Below are positions 42,219 through 51,608 of a stretch of 64,000 bases of DNA, piece after piece. Origin of the DNA: LMUY01 sp965199095 (GTDB taxonomy: Bacteria; Pseudomonadota; Alphaproteobacteria; Acetobacterales; Acetobacteraceae). Position numbers and translations under genes: made by a program. The notes below the pieces were generated by a model. The model made no database searches. It was not told where the DNA came from and worked only from the letters and a program-made list of their open reading frames with translations. Each line of letters starts with the position of its first letter. The first letter of the stretch is position 1. The stretch lies in the NCBI GenBank assembly GCA_965199095.1, contig CBDAQM010000008.1, positions 276,597 through 340,596 on the forward strand. Reading direction: 5' to 3'.

Positions 42219-43229
42219 TTGAACACCATCGCCCGACGCAGCCTTGTCGCCACCGCGGCCGCAGCCCTTGCGCTTCCCGCGATCCCCAGGCGGGCCCGTG
42301 CCGCCGAGATCACGTTGAGATACGCCAACAACGCGAGTGTGGATCATCCGGTCAACATCCGCGCCGGCCAGATCGCGGAGCGCGTGAAGGCGGACACCAA
42401 CGGACGCATTGAGATCCAGATCTTCCCGAACAGCCAGCTTGGAGGGGACACCGACACGATCAGCCAACTCCGCTCGGGCGGCATCGACATGCTGACGCTG
42501 TCCGGCCTCATCCTGAGCATCCTTGTCCCGGCGGCGTCCATCAACGGCATTGGTTTTGCCTTCCCCGACTACCCCACAGTGTGGAAGGCGATGGACGGGA
42601 GTTTGGGAGCCTATGTTCGCGGCCAGATCGCCAAGTCGGGCCTGATTGCGATGGACCGTATGTGGGACAACGGCTTCCGGCAGATGACCACCAGCACCAA
42701 GCCGATCCGGACCCAGGCGGACCTGGAGGGCTTCAAAATACGGGTTCCAGTCAGTCCGCTTTGGACGTCCATGTTCAAGGCTTTAGGCACGGCTCCGACC
42801 GGAATAAACTTCGCCGAGGTCTATTCGGCACTGCAAACACACATCGTCGACGGGCAGGAACAGCCGCTCGTCGTGATCGACACGTCGAAGCTGTATGAGG
42901 TGCAGAAATACTGCTCGATGACGAACCACATGTGGGATGGCTATTGGTGGCTGGTGAACCGGCGCAGTTGGGACGCCATCCCGGCAGACCTGCGTGAGAT
43001 TGTCGCCAAGCACATCAACCAGGGCGCCTTGGACGAACGCAACGATGTCGCGACCCTGAACGACAATTTGCAGGCCGTGCTGGAGAAGAAGGGGCTGGTG
43101 TTCAACAAGGTCGATCCGGCCTCGTTCGTCGATCAGCTCAAGAAGGCCGGCTTCTACACGGAATGGAAGGGCAAGTATGGCGACGAGGCCTGGGGCCTTC
43201 TGGAGCAGGCCACGGGCAAGTTGACGTGA
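42219..43229 (+). CDS. TRAP transporter substrate-binding protein, DctP family
   Basis: This periplasmic binding protein has 336 residues. The N-terminus (NTIARRSLVATAAAALALPA) is a signal peptide with an Arg pair, so Tat export is possible. The mature protein has the DctP pattern: GRIEIQIFPNSQLGGDT, EGFKIRVPVSPLW, the conserved NFAEVYSALQTHIVDGQE and a C-terminal helical pair. The Arg in KIRVP is the usual carboxylate ligand. The start is TTG at 42219 with AAGGA eight bases upstream. It overlaps the permease gene by four bases. Confidence 0.92.
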   Translation: MNTIARRSLVATAAAALALPAIPRRARAAEITLRYANNASVDHPVNIRAGQIAERVKADTNGRIEIQIFPNSQLGGDTDTISQLRSGGIDMLTLSGLILSILVPAASINGIGFAFPDYPTVWKAMDGSLGAYVRGQIAKSGLIAMDRMWDNGFRQMTTSTKPIRTQADLEGFKIRVPVSPLWTSMFKALGTAPTGINFAEVYSALQTHIVDGQEQPLVVIDTSKLYEVQKYCSMTNHMWDGYWWLVNRRSWDAIPADLREIVAKHINQGALDERNDVATLNDNLQAVLEKKGLVFNKVDPASFVDQLKKAGFYTEWKGKYGDEAWGLLEQATGKLT

Positions 43230-45091
43230 CGGCTGTGGGTGCGAGGCTGATACCGGCGCCGCATCCGCAGCATCTGCTGTTGCGGGCGGAAGCGGCGCTG
43301 GGTACGGCGCTGGATGCCTTAGCGGCCTTGCTGGTCGTCGTCGAAGTCGTGGTCCTGCTGGCCGGCGTCGTGTCGCGCTTCGTGTTCAACGCGCCACTGG
43401 TATGGACTGACGAACTCGCATCCTCCCTGTTCCTTTGGCTGGCGATGCTGGGGGCTGTCATCGCGGCCCGCCGGTCCGTCCACATGCGGATGAGCGCGCT
43501 GACCAGTAAGCTGTCGCCGGATTGGCGGGCGTTTTTCGATGCCATCGGGATGGCGGCCGTCAGCACCTTGCTGCTCCTGTTGCTGCGTCCCGGCATCGAT
43601 TACGCTGTCGATCAAAACCTCATCACCTCGCCGGCGCTCAACATCCCGGATTCCTGGCGCGCTGCCGCCCTTCCGGTCGGACTCGGTCTCATGCTGCTGG
43701 TGGCGCTGCTCCGCCTGGCTACGAGCGCGCGCCCTCCCGTCGTGTTCACCGCGCTGCTGACGATGGCGGCGATTTGTGCGGCATTGTGGTTCGCGTCCCC
43801 GGCGCTGATCCCGTTGGGCAAGATCAACCTGCTGCTTTTCTTCGTCGGCGGCGTCAGCCTGATGGTGTTCGCGGGCGTGCCGATCGCCTTCTGCTTCGGG
43901 TTGAGCACCGTGGCCTACTTGCTGGTGACCACGCATCTGCCGCTCTCGATCGTGATCGGCCGCATGGATGGTGGCATGTCGCAGCTCATCCTGTTGGCCG
44001 TCCCGTTATTCGTGTTCCTGGGTGCGCTGCTCGAGATGTCGGGTATGGCGGACGTCATGGTCCGCTTCCTGTCGAGCCTGCTGGGCCATGTCCGGGGTGG
44101 GCTGAGCTACGTGCTCGTCGGGGCGATGTACCTCATCAGCGGCGTGTCGGGTGCCAAGGCGGCCGACATGGCGGCCGTCGCGCCGGTGCTGTTTCCCGAG
44201 ATGCAGCGGCGCGGCGCCCGCGGTGGCGACCTTGTGGCGCTGCTGGCGGCGACGGGCGCGCAAACCGAGACGGTCCCACCGAGCCTCGTGCTCATCACCA
44301 TAGGCTCGGTGACTGGCGTTTCGATCGGCGCACTGTTCACCGCGGGCCTGCTGCCCAGCGCGCTACTTGCCGCCGTACTCTGTACTTTGGTCTGGTGGCG
44401 TCATCGCGGTGACGCTGCGCCGGCGATCCAGCGATCGGGCTGGCGCGACGTTGTGCGGTTACTCGCCATCTCCATGCCGGCGATGGTTCTGCCGTTCGTC
44501 GTCCGTTTTGCCGTGATCGAGGGGATAGCCACTGCAACGGAAGTGTCGACGATCGGCATTGCCTATTGTGCCGTCGTCGGCCCGCTTGTCTATCGTGGTC
44601 TTCAAATCCGCCGGCTATATACGGCCCTGGTTGACACAGCTGCATTGTCGGGTGCGATCCTGCTGATCATCGGCACGGCGACCGCAATGGCATGGGCGCT
44701 GACGCAATCGGGGTTTTCGCGGCAGCTCGCAGTGGCCATGGAACACCTTCCAGGCGGCGCGGCCATGTTCCTGCTCGTCTCCATACTTGCCTTTGTTGTT
44801 CTTGGCAGCGTGCTGGAGGGCATCCCGGCTATCGTGCTGTTCGGCCCCCTGTTGTTCCCCATCGCGCGAGATGTGGGGGTCAACGAGGTGCATTACGCGA
44901 TCGTCGTCGTCCTCGCCATGGGGCTCGGGCTGTTCGCTCCGCCATTCGGCGTGGGTTATTATGCCGCCTGCGCGATATCACAGGTGGATCCTAATGAGGG
45001 GATGCGGCCGATCTGGGGCTATCTGCTCGCGCTGCTGGTTGGCCTTGCCGTCATCGCCGCCGTACCGTGGATTTCAATCGGGTTCCTTTAA
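43226..45091 (+). CDS. TRAP transporter fused DctQ-DctM permease
   Basis: This 621-residue membrane protein joins the small four-helix DctQ part (about 1-190) and the large twelve-helix DctM part. The Q part has FVFNAPLVWTDELASSLFLW, the family signature for helix 2. The M part shows FAGVPIAFCFGLS, GGMSQLILLAVPLFVFLGAL, SGVSGAKAADMAAVAPVLF and AATGAQTETVPPSLV. It takes up organic acids using the sodium gradient together with DctP. The start is GTG at 43226, coupled to dctP by GTGA. Confidence 0.93.
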   Translation: MTAVGARLIPAPHPQHLLLRAEAALGTALDALAALLVVVEVVVLLAGVVSRFVFNAPLVWTDELASSLFLWLAMLGAVIAARRSVHMRMSALTSKLSPDWRAFFDAIGMAAVSTLLLLLLRPGIDYAVDQNLITSPALNIPDSWRAAALPVGLGLMLLVALLRLATSARPPVVFTALLTMAAICAALWFASPALIPLGKINLLLFFVGGVSLMVFAGVPIAFCFGLSTVAYLLVTTHLPLSIVIGRMDGGMSQLILLAVPLFVFLGALLEMSGMADVMVRFLSSLLGHVRGGLSYVLVGAMYLISGVSGAKAADMAAVAPVLFPEMQRRGARGGDLVALLAATGAQTETVPPSLVLITIGSVTGVSIGALFTAGLLPSALLAAVLCTLVWWRHRGDAAPAIQRSGWRDVVRLLAISMPAMVLPFVVRFAVIEGIATATEVSTIGIAYCAVVGPLVYRGLQIRRLYTALVDTAALSGAILLIIGTATAMAWALTQSGFSRQLAVAMEHLPGGAAMFLLVSILAFVVLGSVLEGIPAIVLFGPLLFPIARDVGVNEVHYAIVVVLAMGLGLFAPPFGVGYYAACAISQVDPNEGMRPIWGYLLALLVGLAVIAAVPWISIGFL

Positions 45092-45236
45092 CAACCGGCG
45101 GCTGATCGACCGGTCACTGGGCGGCTCGGGCCGCGCCACCGGCGTGATGCCGTCGACCACATCATGATATTGCCGAACTGACGTTTGATGGGGTCTACTC
45201 GCTCATACCCGCGGAACCGGGCTTGAGAGACCAGCC

Positions 45237-46583
45237 ATGACCGTCATCGAACGACTGGCGCAGTTCGTCGCCGATACGGAGGCGGTGCCCGGTTCAACCG
45301 TGGCGGCAACGCAGCACTGCCTCCTGGACCTCACGACGGCTGCGATCGTCGGTCTGGCGTCCGAGGGCGGGCAGGCCGGGCGGATTGCCGCCGCCGCTCT
45401 CTGGGGGCGCGGGTCCAGCGCGTGCTGGTTCGGTGGTCCAGACCTCACAATCGCCGGCGCGACGTACGCGAACGCCACGATCGCCTCCATGCTCGACCTG
45501 GATGACGGCCATCGCCTGGCCGCCGGGCATCCGGGCGCGGCGATCATCCCAGCCGTGCTGGCCGAGGCGGATGCGTCGCCCGTGCCGACCGAGCGCACCC
45601 TGACGGCGATCGCGATCGGCTACGAAGTGGCGCTCCGCGTGGGCGGTGCGCGGGATTTCGTGCGGCTCGACAGCACCGCCACCGGCCGCTGGTGCGGGCT
45701 GGGCGTGGCCGCCGCGCTCGCCTGGATGCGCAGGCTGCCGCCGGCGCAGATCGCCCAGGCGATCGGCATCGCCGCGAGCAGCGCGCCGAACATGAACGTC
45801 TCCGGCTATCACACGGTGGCCGGGCACGTGAAGGAGGGTATCCCCTGGGCGGCGGTCACCGGCGTCGCCGCGGTCGAACTCGCGGCCGCCCGCTCGGTTG
45901 GCAGCCTGCTGTCGCTCGACGACCCGCGCTTCTATGACGGCGACGCGGTCACGCGAGGGCTCGGCGCCGGTTGGCTGATCGAGACGACCTATTTCAAACC
46001 CTATAGCTGCTGCCGTTGGGCCCATGCCGCGCTCGACGCCATGGACCGCCTGATCGCGGACGGGCTGCAGCCCGGCACGATCGAGCGCATTGAGATCGAC
46101 ATCTTCCAACGCGCCTTGTCGCTCGGCAACGCGGCGGCGCCCGCGACGCCGGAGGCCGCGCAGTACAGCATCCCCTTCATGGTGGCCCTGCTCGCCCTGC
46201 GTGGCCGGGACGCCCTGTTGCCCTTCCGCACGACGTCGCTGGACGATGCGGAGGTGGTGCAACTCGCCGGCCGCGTCACCCTCCGCCTCGATCCGGCGTT
46301 CGAGGCGATGTTCTCCGCCAAAGTGCCGGCCCGTGTCGTGGTGCATGCCGCCGCGCGCCGCTGGGAGCAGACGGTGCTGGAGCCGTTCGGCGAGCCAACC
46401 AACCCGATGCGCTGGGACGACCTGGTCGCCAAGCTGCACGTGGCCACGCGCGGGCTGATCGACCCGGCGCGCAAGGATGCGCTGCTGCGAGCGATGGACG
46501 ATCTGCGTGCGGGCAGCATCGACAAGCTGCGCGAGGCGCTGCGGCAGCCTTGTCTCGCGCCAGCCCGGCAGGCCGCGGCCTGA
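45237..46583 (+). CDS. MmgE/PrpD family protein
   Basis: This 448-residue member of the 2-methylcitrate dehydratase/cis-aconitate decarboxylase superfamily has the N-terminal LLDLTTAAIVGLASEG, ATYANATIASMLDLDDGH, GYEVALRVG and the active-site-side GYHTVAGHVKEG and KPYSCCRWAHAALDAM regions. The family includes dehydratases and isomerases of small di- and tricarboxylates. It follows the TRAP transporter by 145 bases and probably acts on the imported acid. Its stop overlaps the start of a hydantoinase fragment (TGATG). Confidence 0.9.
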   Translation: MTVIERLAQFVADTEAVPGSTVAATQHCLLDLTTAAIVGLASEGGQAGRIAAAALWGRGSSACWFGGPDLTIAGATYANATIASMLDLDDGHRLAAGHPGAAIIPAVLAEADASPVPTERTLTAIAIGYEVALRVGGARDFVRLDSTATGRWCGLGVAAALAWMRRLPPAQIAQAIGIAASSAPNMNVSGYHTVAGHVKEGIPWAAVTGVAAVELAAARSVGSLLSLDDPRFYDGDAVTRGLGAGWLIETTYFKPYSCCRWAHAALDAMDRLIADGLQPGTIERIEIDIFQRALSLGNAAAPATPEAAQYSIPFMVALLALRGRDALLPFRTTSLDDAEVVQLAGRVTLRLDPAFEAMFSAKVPARVVVHAAARRWEQTVLEPFGEPTNPMRWDDLVAKLHVATRGLIDPARKDALLRAMDDLRAGSIDKLREALRQPCLAPARQAAA

Positions 46584-46797
46584 TGGCGATGAGGATCGGC
46601 GCGGGTACCGGCGGCACGCACACGGACCTGGCTTTGGTGGACGACGATACCGGCGCCATCACCACGCTGAAGGTGCCGACCACGCCGGACGACCCCGCCC
46701 GCGGCATCGCCGCCGGCATGCTGGAGACGGCGCGGCGGGCCGGGCGTCAGCCGAGCGAGGTGAGCCGCTTCGTCTATGGAACGACCCTGGTCACCAC
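46583..46797 (+). pseudogene. Hydantoinase/oxoprolinase A, N-terminal fragment
   Basis: The first roughly 71 residues of a HyuA-type protein are kept: MRIGAGTGGTHTDLALVD, PTTPDDPARGIAAGMLE and SRFVYGTTLVTT. These form the ASKHA nucleotide-binding N-terminus, though VDTGGT has become GAGTGGT. Homology then stops abruptly near 46797 and the sequence becomes an ABC permease tail in another frame. The start ATG is coupled to the MmgE/PrpD stop, showing that the original operon had HyuA here. Confidence 0.75.
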
Positions 46798-46799
46798 CC

Positions 46800-47013
46800 T
46801 GCCACCCGGCCATCGACATCTCGCTCTCGTCCCGCCTCGCTGTTCATCACCGGCACCTCCATTTCCACCCTTCCGGTGGCGGTGTTCCGCTACACGCAGG
46901 ACCATGCCGACCCACAGGTCGCGGCCCTGTCCACCCTGCTGATCGTCGTCAGCGCCGCCGTCATCGTGATCATCGAACGCAGCGTGGGCCTGCTCCGCGC
47001 GGTCAGCCGCTGA
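46800..47013 (+). pseudogene. ABC transporter permease, C-terminal fragment
   Basis: The last roughly 65 residues of a polyamine-type (PotC-like) permease are read in the frame ending at 47013: ASLFITGTSISTLPVAVFRY, then a final hydrophobic helix LLIVVSAAVIVIIERSVGL. The start and the EAA loop are gone; the left joint abuts the hydantoinase fragment. The stop overlaps an ATG of the next fragment (TGATG), so the old operon junction survives. Confidence 0.72.
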
Positions 47014-47360
47014 TGGCGGTGCGGACGGTCGCCGTGGTGGTCGCCGCCGACGCCTGGTCCGGCGGGCAGCTCGTGCCCCTCGGCATCCAGGTGCGAAGTG
47101 ACGGCGTCCGCATGTGGATGGGGTCGCGCCCGGGGACACCTGACAGCCTGCCGGTGCTGGGCGCCGCACCGGGGCAGCCGAACCTGTTTCTTTGCCTCGG
47201 CCACGGCCATTTCGGCATGACGGGTGGACCACCCAGCGGGAAGCTGGTGGCGGCCTGCGTGATGAGCGCGCCATCCACGCCCGACCTAGCCCCCTACGCG
47301 CTCGATCGTTTCAGCAGCCGCCGGACGCGAGCGGCCAGACCGGAGTTGGCAGCAGCATGA
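47013..47360 (+). pseudogene. FAD-dependent oxidoreductase (DAO type) with internal deletions
   Basis: This is a 115-codon open frame patched from pieces of a DAO-family oxidase. Nine residues that look like the original start (MAVRTVAVV) run straight into VVAADAWSGGQLVPLGI, normally about 200 residues in. These then run into MWMGSRPGTPDSLPVLG and CLGHGHFGMTGGPPSGKL from the C-terminus. Two in-frame deletions are implied. The glycine-rich FAD loop is lost, so it cannot bind cofactor. It overlaps both neighbours by stop-start fusion and is followed by a complete DAO-family gene. Confidence 0.7.
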
Positions 47361-48670
47361 GTGAGGCCATCATCACCCCCGACTTCGTCGAGCGCCCGTT
47401 CTGGTGGGACGCCGCGCCGCCGACTCGCCGGGCCGCGGCGATCCCCGCCGAGGCGGACGTGGCGATCATCGGCGGCGGCATCGCCGGGCTGTCGACGGCG
47501 CTGGAACTGGCCCGCGGCGGTGTGCGGCCCGTGGTGCTGGACCGCGAGCCGATCGGCTGGGGCGCGTCCTCCCGCAACGGCGGCGCCTTGGCCGGCGCCT
47601 CCGCGCTCGGGCGGTCCCGCAGCAACCTGCAGGGAGCGGTGGACGCGGACATCCTCGCCGCCATGATGGAGGAGGGGGAGCAATCCTTCGACGATTTCGA
47701 GCAACTGGTCGAGCGGGAAGGCCTGGCCTGCGACTACCGCCGCACCGGGCGCTTCACCGGCGCGCATGCCGCTGCGGCGATGCAGACGCTGGCGGCGCGG
47801 GCCGAGATGCTCAACCGTGCCCGCCCCGGCGAGGCGCATCTGGTCTCGCGCGCCGACGTGCCGACGGAGATCGCGACGCAACGCTACCATGGCGGGTTGC
47901 TGATCCAGCGCGCCGGGTCGCTGCACCCCGGCAAATACGTGCAGGAACTGGCGCGGGTGGCCGAGGCGGCCGGCGCCGCGCTGCATGGCGGCGTCTCGGT
48001 GGATGGCTACGACCGGGCCGGCGGGCGGTTCCGGCTTCGCACGTCGGCAGGGGAGATCAGGGCGGCTGCGCTGATGGTCGCTACCAACGGCTACACCGGC
48101 GCCGTCACGCCCTGGCAGCAGCGGCGCGTGGTGCCGGTCGCCAGCTACATGATCGCGACGGAGGTGCTGGGGGAGGCGAGGGTGGCGCAGTTGCTGCCGA
48201 AGCTGCGGGTCTACGGCGACACCAAGAAGGTGCTGTACTACTTCCGCCCGTCGCCATCCGGGGATCGCATCCTGTTCGGCGGCCGGGCCAGCTTCGTCGA
48301 CAGTGACGTCAGGCGCGCCGGCGCCCGGCTGCATCGCTTTCTGGTGCACTTGATCCCGGACCTCACCGGCGCCCGCATCACCCATGCGTGGAAGGGCAAC
48401 GTCGCGTTCGCCTTCGACTACCTGCCGCATGTGGGGGAGCATGAGGGCGTGCATTACGCGCTCGCCTGCAACGGCAGCGGCGTGGTGACGATGACGCATC
48501 TTGGCCGTCAAGCGGCCCGGCAAATCCTCGGCCGCGGCAACCGTCCCTCCGCCTTTTCCCGCCTGCCGTTCCCGACCATGCGGGGCTATCGCGGCAAGCC
48601 CTGGTTCATGCCGTTCATCGGCGGCCTCTATCGCCTGCGCGACCGTCTGGATGGATGGCGGGAGCCGTAG
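47357..48670 (+). CDS. FAD-dependent oxidoreductase, PuuB-like DAO family
   Basis: This complete 437-residue flavoprotein has an FAD fold DVAIIGGGIAGLSTALELAR, then GWGASSRNGGALAG, typical of the gamma-glutamylputrescine oxidase (PuuB/OrdL) branch. The C-terminal ITHAWKGNVAFAFDYLPHVG and ACNGSGVVTMTHLGRQAA complete the flavin site. The N-terminal FVERPFWWDAAPPTRR tail is also common there. It probably oxidises a secondary amine or amino acid. The ATG is fused to the stop of the preceding decayed homologue, so it belonged to the same operon. Confidence 0.87.
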   Translation: MSEAIITPDFVERPFWWDAAPPTRRAAAIPAEADVAIIGGGIAGLSTALELARGGVRPVVLDREPIGWGASSRNGGALAGASALGRSRSNLQGAVDADILAAMMEEGEQSFDDFEQLVEREGLACDYRRTGRFTGAHAAAAMQTLAARAEMLNRARPGEAHLVSRADVPTEIATQRYHGGLLIQRAGSLHPGKYVQELARVAEAAGAALHGGVSVDGYDRAGGRFRLRTSAGEIRAAALMVATNGYTGAVTPWQQRRVVPVASYMIATEVLGEARVAQLLPKLRVYGDTKKVLYYFRPSPSGDRILFGGRASFVDSDVRRAGARLHRFLVHLIPDLTGARITHAWKGNVAFAFDYLPHVGEHEGVHYALACNGSGVVTMTHLGRQAARQILGRGNRPSAFSRLPFPTMRGYRGKPWFMPFIGGLYRLRDRLDGWREP

Positions 48671-48891
48671 AGCGCGATCTTGATCAGCCGCCGCTGGCAT
48701 CGGAACCATAGCGCCTCAGCCCGGAGGGACAGGCTCAGAAGCGATTATACCCGGTCGCCCGGCGAACATCCCGAAGCGGATTGAATCGTTGCCCCTTGGC
48801 GTTCGTCATCTTCTATAGTCGCCGTGCGCCGATCGGGCCTTCCGAAACCATCTCCGGTCTCGGGCCGCCGAGACAACCCGAAGGAAACACG

Positions 48892-50247
48892 ATGAAGACT
48901 GGCTACATGAAGCTTGGCATCATGCCGGAGGGTGCAGGTCGGACCGGGTCGGACTGGCTGCACCCCGGGATGCCACCCTATCCCGGCACGAACTTTGAGA
49001 AACACAAGGAGCAGGCGTTGATCGCCGAGGAGTTCAAGGCGGACTTCTTCTTCGTCGCCGATACGCTGTGGGCCGACGACGTCTCGCCGCCACATCGTCT
49101 TGATCGGTTCGAGGCGACGACCCTCCTGGCCGCCATCGCGGCCGTGACCACCAACATCGGGCTCGTCGGCACCATGTCGACCACCTTCTGCGAGCCGTTC
49201 AATATCGCCCGCCAGATCCTGTCATTGGATCACATCAGCAACGGCCGCGCCGGTTGGAACCTCGTCACGACCGATCCCAAGGGCTCATCCGACAATTACG
49301 GCCGCTTCCACGGCATCTCCCATCGGGAACGCTACGAGATCGGGGCGGAAGCCTATCAGGTCGTGACCGGGCTGTGGGACAGCTTCGAGGACGATGCGCT
49401 ACCGCAGGACAAGGAGAGGGAAGTCTTCTTGGTCCCGGAAAAGCTGCATGCGCTGAACCACAAGGGGAAGTATTTCGAGGCGAAGGGGCCGCTCAACCTC
49501 CATCGGTCGCGGCAGGGGCGGCCGATCGTGTTCACGGCGACGGCGTCCGACGAGGGCCTGGCGTTCGCGGCGCGCTATGCCGATTGTGTCTTCACAACCA
49601 ACGCCTACGGCATGGGTGTGAACCAGGAGTCCTACCGGAAGCTGAAGGCGAAGGCGGTCGAGTGCGGCCGGACCCCGGACTCGGTTGCGATCCTGCCCGC
49701 GTGTGCTCCTCTCATCGCCCCGACGAGGGAGGCTGCCCAGGACGTGCAGGCCGGACGCCGGCAGACGATCGGGCTGCAGGGCGCCATCAACTATCTCAGC
49801 GGCTCGTTCCACGGGTTTGATCTGCGGAAATACGGCTTGGACGACCCGTTCCCGCTGAGCGCGATCGAGAGCCTCGCCGAGGGGTTCAAAGGCAATATGA
49901 TGCAGATGCTCCGCATCGCGCGCGACGAGTCTCTCACGGTCAGGCAGTTCGCGATGCGGTTCGGATTCCCCAAGGACCACTTCGTGGGCACCGCGGAGGA
50001 TATCGCCGACGAAATGCAGGAGTGGATCGACCAGGAGGCGTGCGACGGCTTCATGCTCGTCGAATCGCAGCCGGGCCAGTTGCGCATGTTTGCGGATTCC
50101 GTCGCTCCGATCCTAAGGGAGCGAGGACTCCTGCGGCGGGAATACCCGGGCACGACCCTTCGGGAAAGTTTGGGGTTGGCCAGGCCTGAGAATCAATTCG
50201 TTGCCGGTGGCGGTCCCGTCGCGAACGCGGCGGACATGGTCGGGTGA
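48892..50247 (+). CDS. LLM-class flavin-dependent monooxygenase (NtaA/DmoA family)
   Basis: This luciferase-like FMNH2-dependent monooxygenase has 451 residues. The pattern of the nitrilotriacetate/dibenzothiophene-sulfone/dimethylsulfide group is clear: FFFVADTLWADD, EATTLLAAIAAVTTNIGLVG, ILSLDHISNGRAGWNLVTT, GRFHGISHRERYEIGAEAYQ and a long C-terminal TIM-barrel segment. It would need a separate flavin reductase, which is not adjacent. AAGGA lies before the ATG at 48892. It stands alone, 221 bases after the oxidase. Likely substrates are sulfur- or nitrogen-containing organics. Confidence 0.9.
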   Translation: MKTGYMKLGIMPEGAGRTGSDWLHPGMPPYPGTNFEKHKEQALIAEEFKADFFFVADTLWADDVSPPHRLDRFEATTLLAAIAAVTTNIGLVGTMSTTFCEPFNIARQILSLDHISNGRAGWNLVTTDPKGSSDNYGRFHGISHRERYEIGAEAYQVVTGLWDSFEDDALPQDKEREVFLVPEKLHALNHKGKYFEAKGPLNLHRSRQGRPIVFTATASDEGLAFAARYADCVFTTNAYGMGVNQESYRKLKAKAVECGRTPDSVAILPACAPLIAPTREAAQDVQAGRRQTIGLQGAINYLSGSFHGFDLRKYGLDDPFPLSAIESLAEGFKGNMMQMLRIARDESLTVRQFAMRFGFPKDHFVGTAEDIADEMQEWIDQEACDGFMLVESQPGQLRMFADSVAPILRERGLLRREYPGTTLRESLGLARPENQFVAGGGPVANAADMVG

Positions 50248-50397
50248 CATCTCCGGTGAAGTGACCGTTGCTCTGAGCGTCTCGTCCGCGCTTCACCTAT
50301 GACGGCGTGATGCCGAAGCCGCCCGGGGAGCCGCGGACGGCCGGGGTGGAGTTGCAGGCAGCGCCGATCGCCGCGCCAGGATGCGGCCGGGCCGGTG

Positions 50398-51591
50398 TCA
50401 CTGCTTGGACAGGTCGGCGGCCGCCGTCGCGACGGCGGCCTTCGGCGTGGCCTGGCCCAGCAGGACCGACTGGATCGCGTCCGCAATCGCCTTCTGGAAC
50501 CCGACATAGTCGACGAATTGCGGCTCCAGGCCGGCCACCTTCACGCCGTCCACGAACGGCGCCCAGCTCGGGTCCTGCTTCACCAGTTCGGCGACGTAGG
50601 GGCCCTGGCGCATCGGCGTCAGGCCATAGGCTTCCTCATAGGCGCGTTCGTTCTCCGGGTTGGTCAGGTATTTGCCGAACTTCATCGCCATGTCCTCCAC
50701 CCCGGTGCCCTTGAACACCGCCAGGCTGTCGGTGACGACGATGTCGCCCGGCTGGCCGGAGGGGCCGACCGGCAGGGTGGTCACGCCATACTCGATCTTG
50801 CTGTTGATGCGCCGCCGCTCCCACGGGCCGGAGAAGAAGATGCCGATCTTGCCATCGTCGAACATCGGCCGGATGTCTTCGCGGCGGTAGGCGGCCGGAC
50901 CGGCCTCCGACACCTCGGCCATCTTCTTGAACCAGGCCAGCACCTCCACGTTGTTGGGGCTGTCCATCGTCACCTTGCCGTCCTGCAGGATGCTGCCGCC
51001 GTTGGTGTAGACCCAGCAGAGGAACACGGCGACCGTGCTGTTGAAGGTCTGCGCCGGCATGCCGTAGCCGGCGGCGCCGGTCTTGTCCTTGATCGCCCTG
51101 GCGTCGTCGTATAGCGCCTGCCAGGTCGTGGGCGGCTTGTCCGGGTCGAGCCCGGCTTGCCGGAACAGCCCCTTGTTCCAATACATCGCATGGGTCGACA
51201 TCGCGATCGGCAGGCCCAGCACCTTGCCGTCATACGTCACCGAGCGGAGCACGGACGGCCAGTAGGCCGCGCTCTCTTCGGTCGAAAGGGTGATCGGCAC
51301 GATCAGCCCGTTCTCCTCGAAGCTTGGCAGGGTGCGCGAGCCGACATAGGCCAGGCCTGCCGGGTTGCCGGCCGCGGCCAGGGTGGTGACCTTCTGTTCG
51401 CATTGCGACCAGCCGACCACCTCCAGCTCGATCGTCGTGCCGGGGTTGGCGCGCTCGAACTCGGCGATGCGGTCTTCCACGCCAGTCGCCGGCTTGTCGC
51501 CGCATTGGATGAAATGCACGGGCTTGGCCTGCGCTGCCCCCACCATCGCGAACAACGCGCCCGCGACCGTCAAACCCACCCTGCTCACCAT
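50398..51591 (-). CDS. Sugar ABC transporter substrate-binding protein
   Basis: This family-1 extracellular solute-binding protein has about 397 residues. It has a signal peptide (MVSRVGLTVAGALFAMVGAA), then VEDRIAEFERANPGTTIELE, TLAAAGNPAGLAYVG, GLPIAMSTHAMYWNKGLF and KIGIFFSGPWERR, all typical of carbohydrate-binding proteins. The ATG at 51591 has a strong GGAGG-type SD. An upstream ATG at 51609 fused to the permease stop would add six residues. It is the last gene of the eight-gene amino-sugar operon. Confidence 0.92.
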   Translation of the reverse strand: MVSRVGLTVAGALFAMVGAAQAKPVHFIQCGDKPATGVEDRIAEFERANPGTTIELEVVGWSQCEQKVTTLAAAGNPAGLAYVGSRTLPSFEENGLIVPITLSTEESAAYWPSVLRSVTYDGKVLGLPIAMSTHAMYWNKGLFRQAGLDPDKPPTTWQALYDDARAIKDKTGAAGYGMPAQTFNSTVAVFLCWVYTNGGSILQDGKVTMDSPNNVEVLAWFKKMAEVSEAGPAAYRREDIRPMFDDGKIGIFFSGPWERRRINSKIEYGVTTLPVGPSGQPGDIVVTDSLAVFKGTGVEDMAMKFGKYLTNPENERAYEEAYGLTPMRQGPYVAELVKQDPSWAPFVDGVKVAGLEPQFVDYVGFQKAIADAIQSVLLGQATPKAAVATAAADLSKQ

Positions 51592-51608
51592 TGCCAACCC
51601 CCTCCTCA

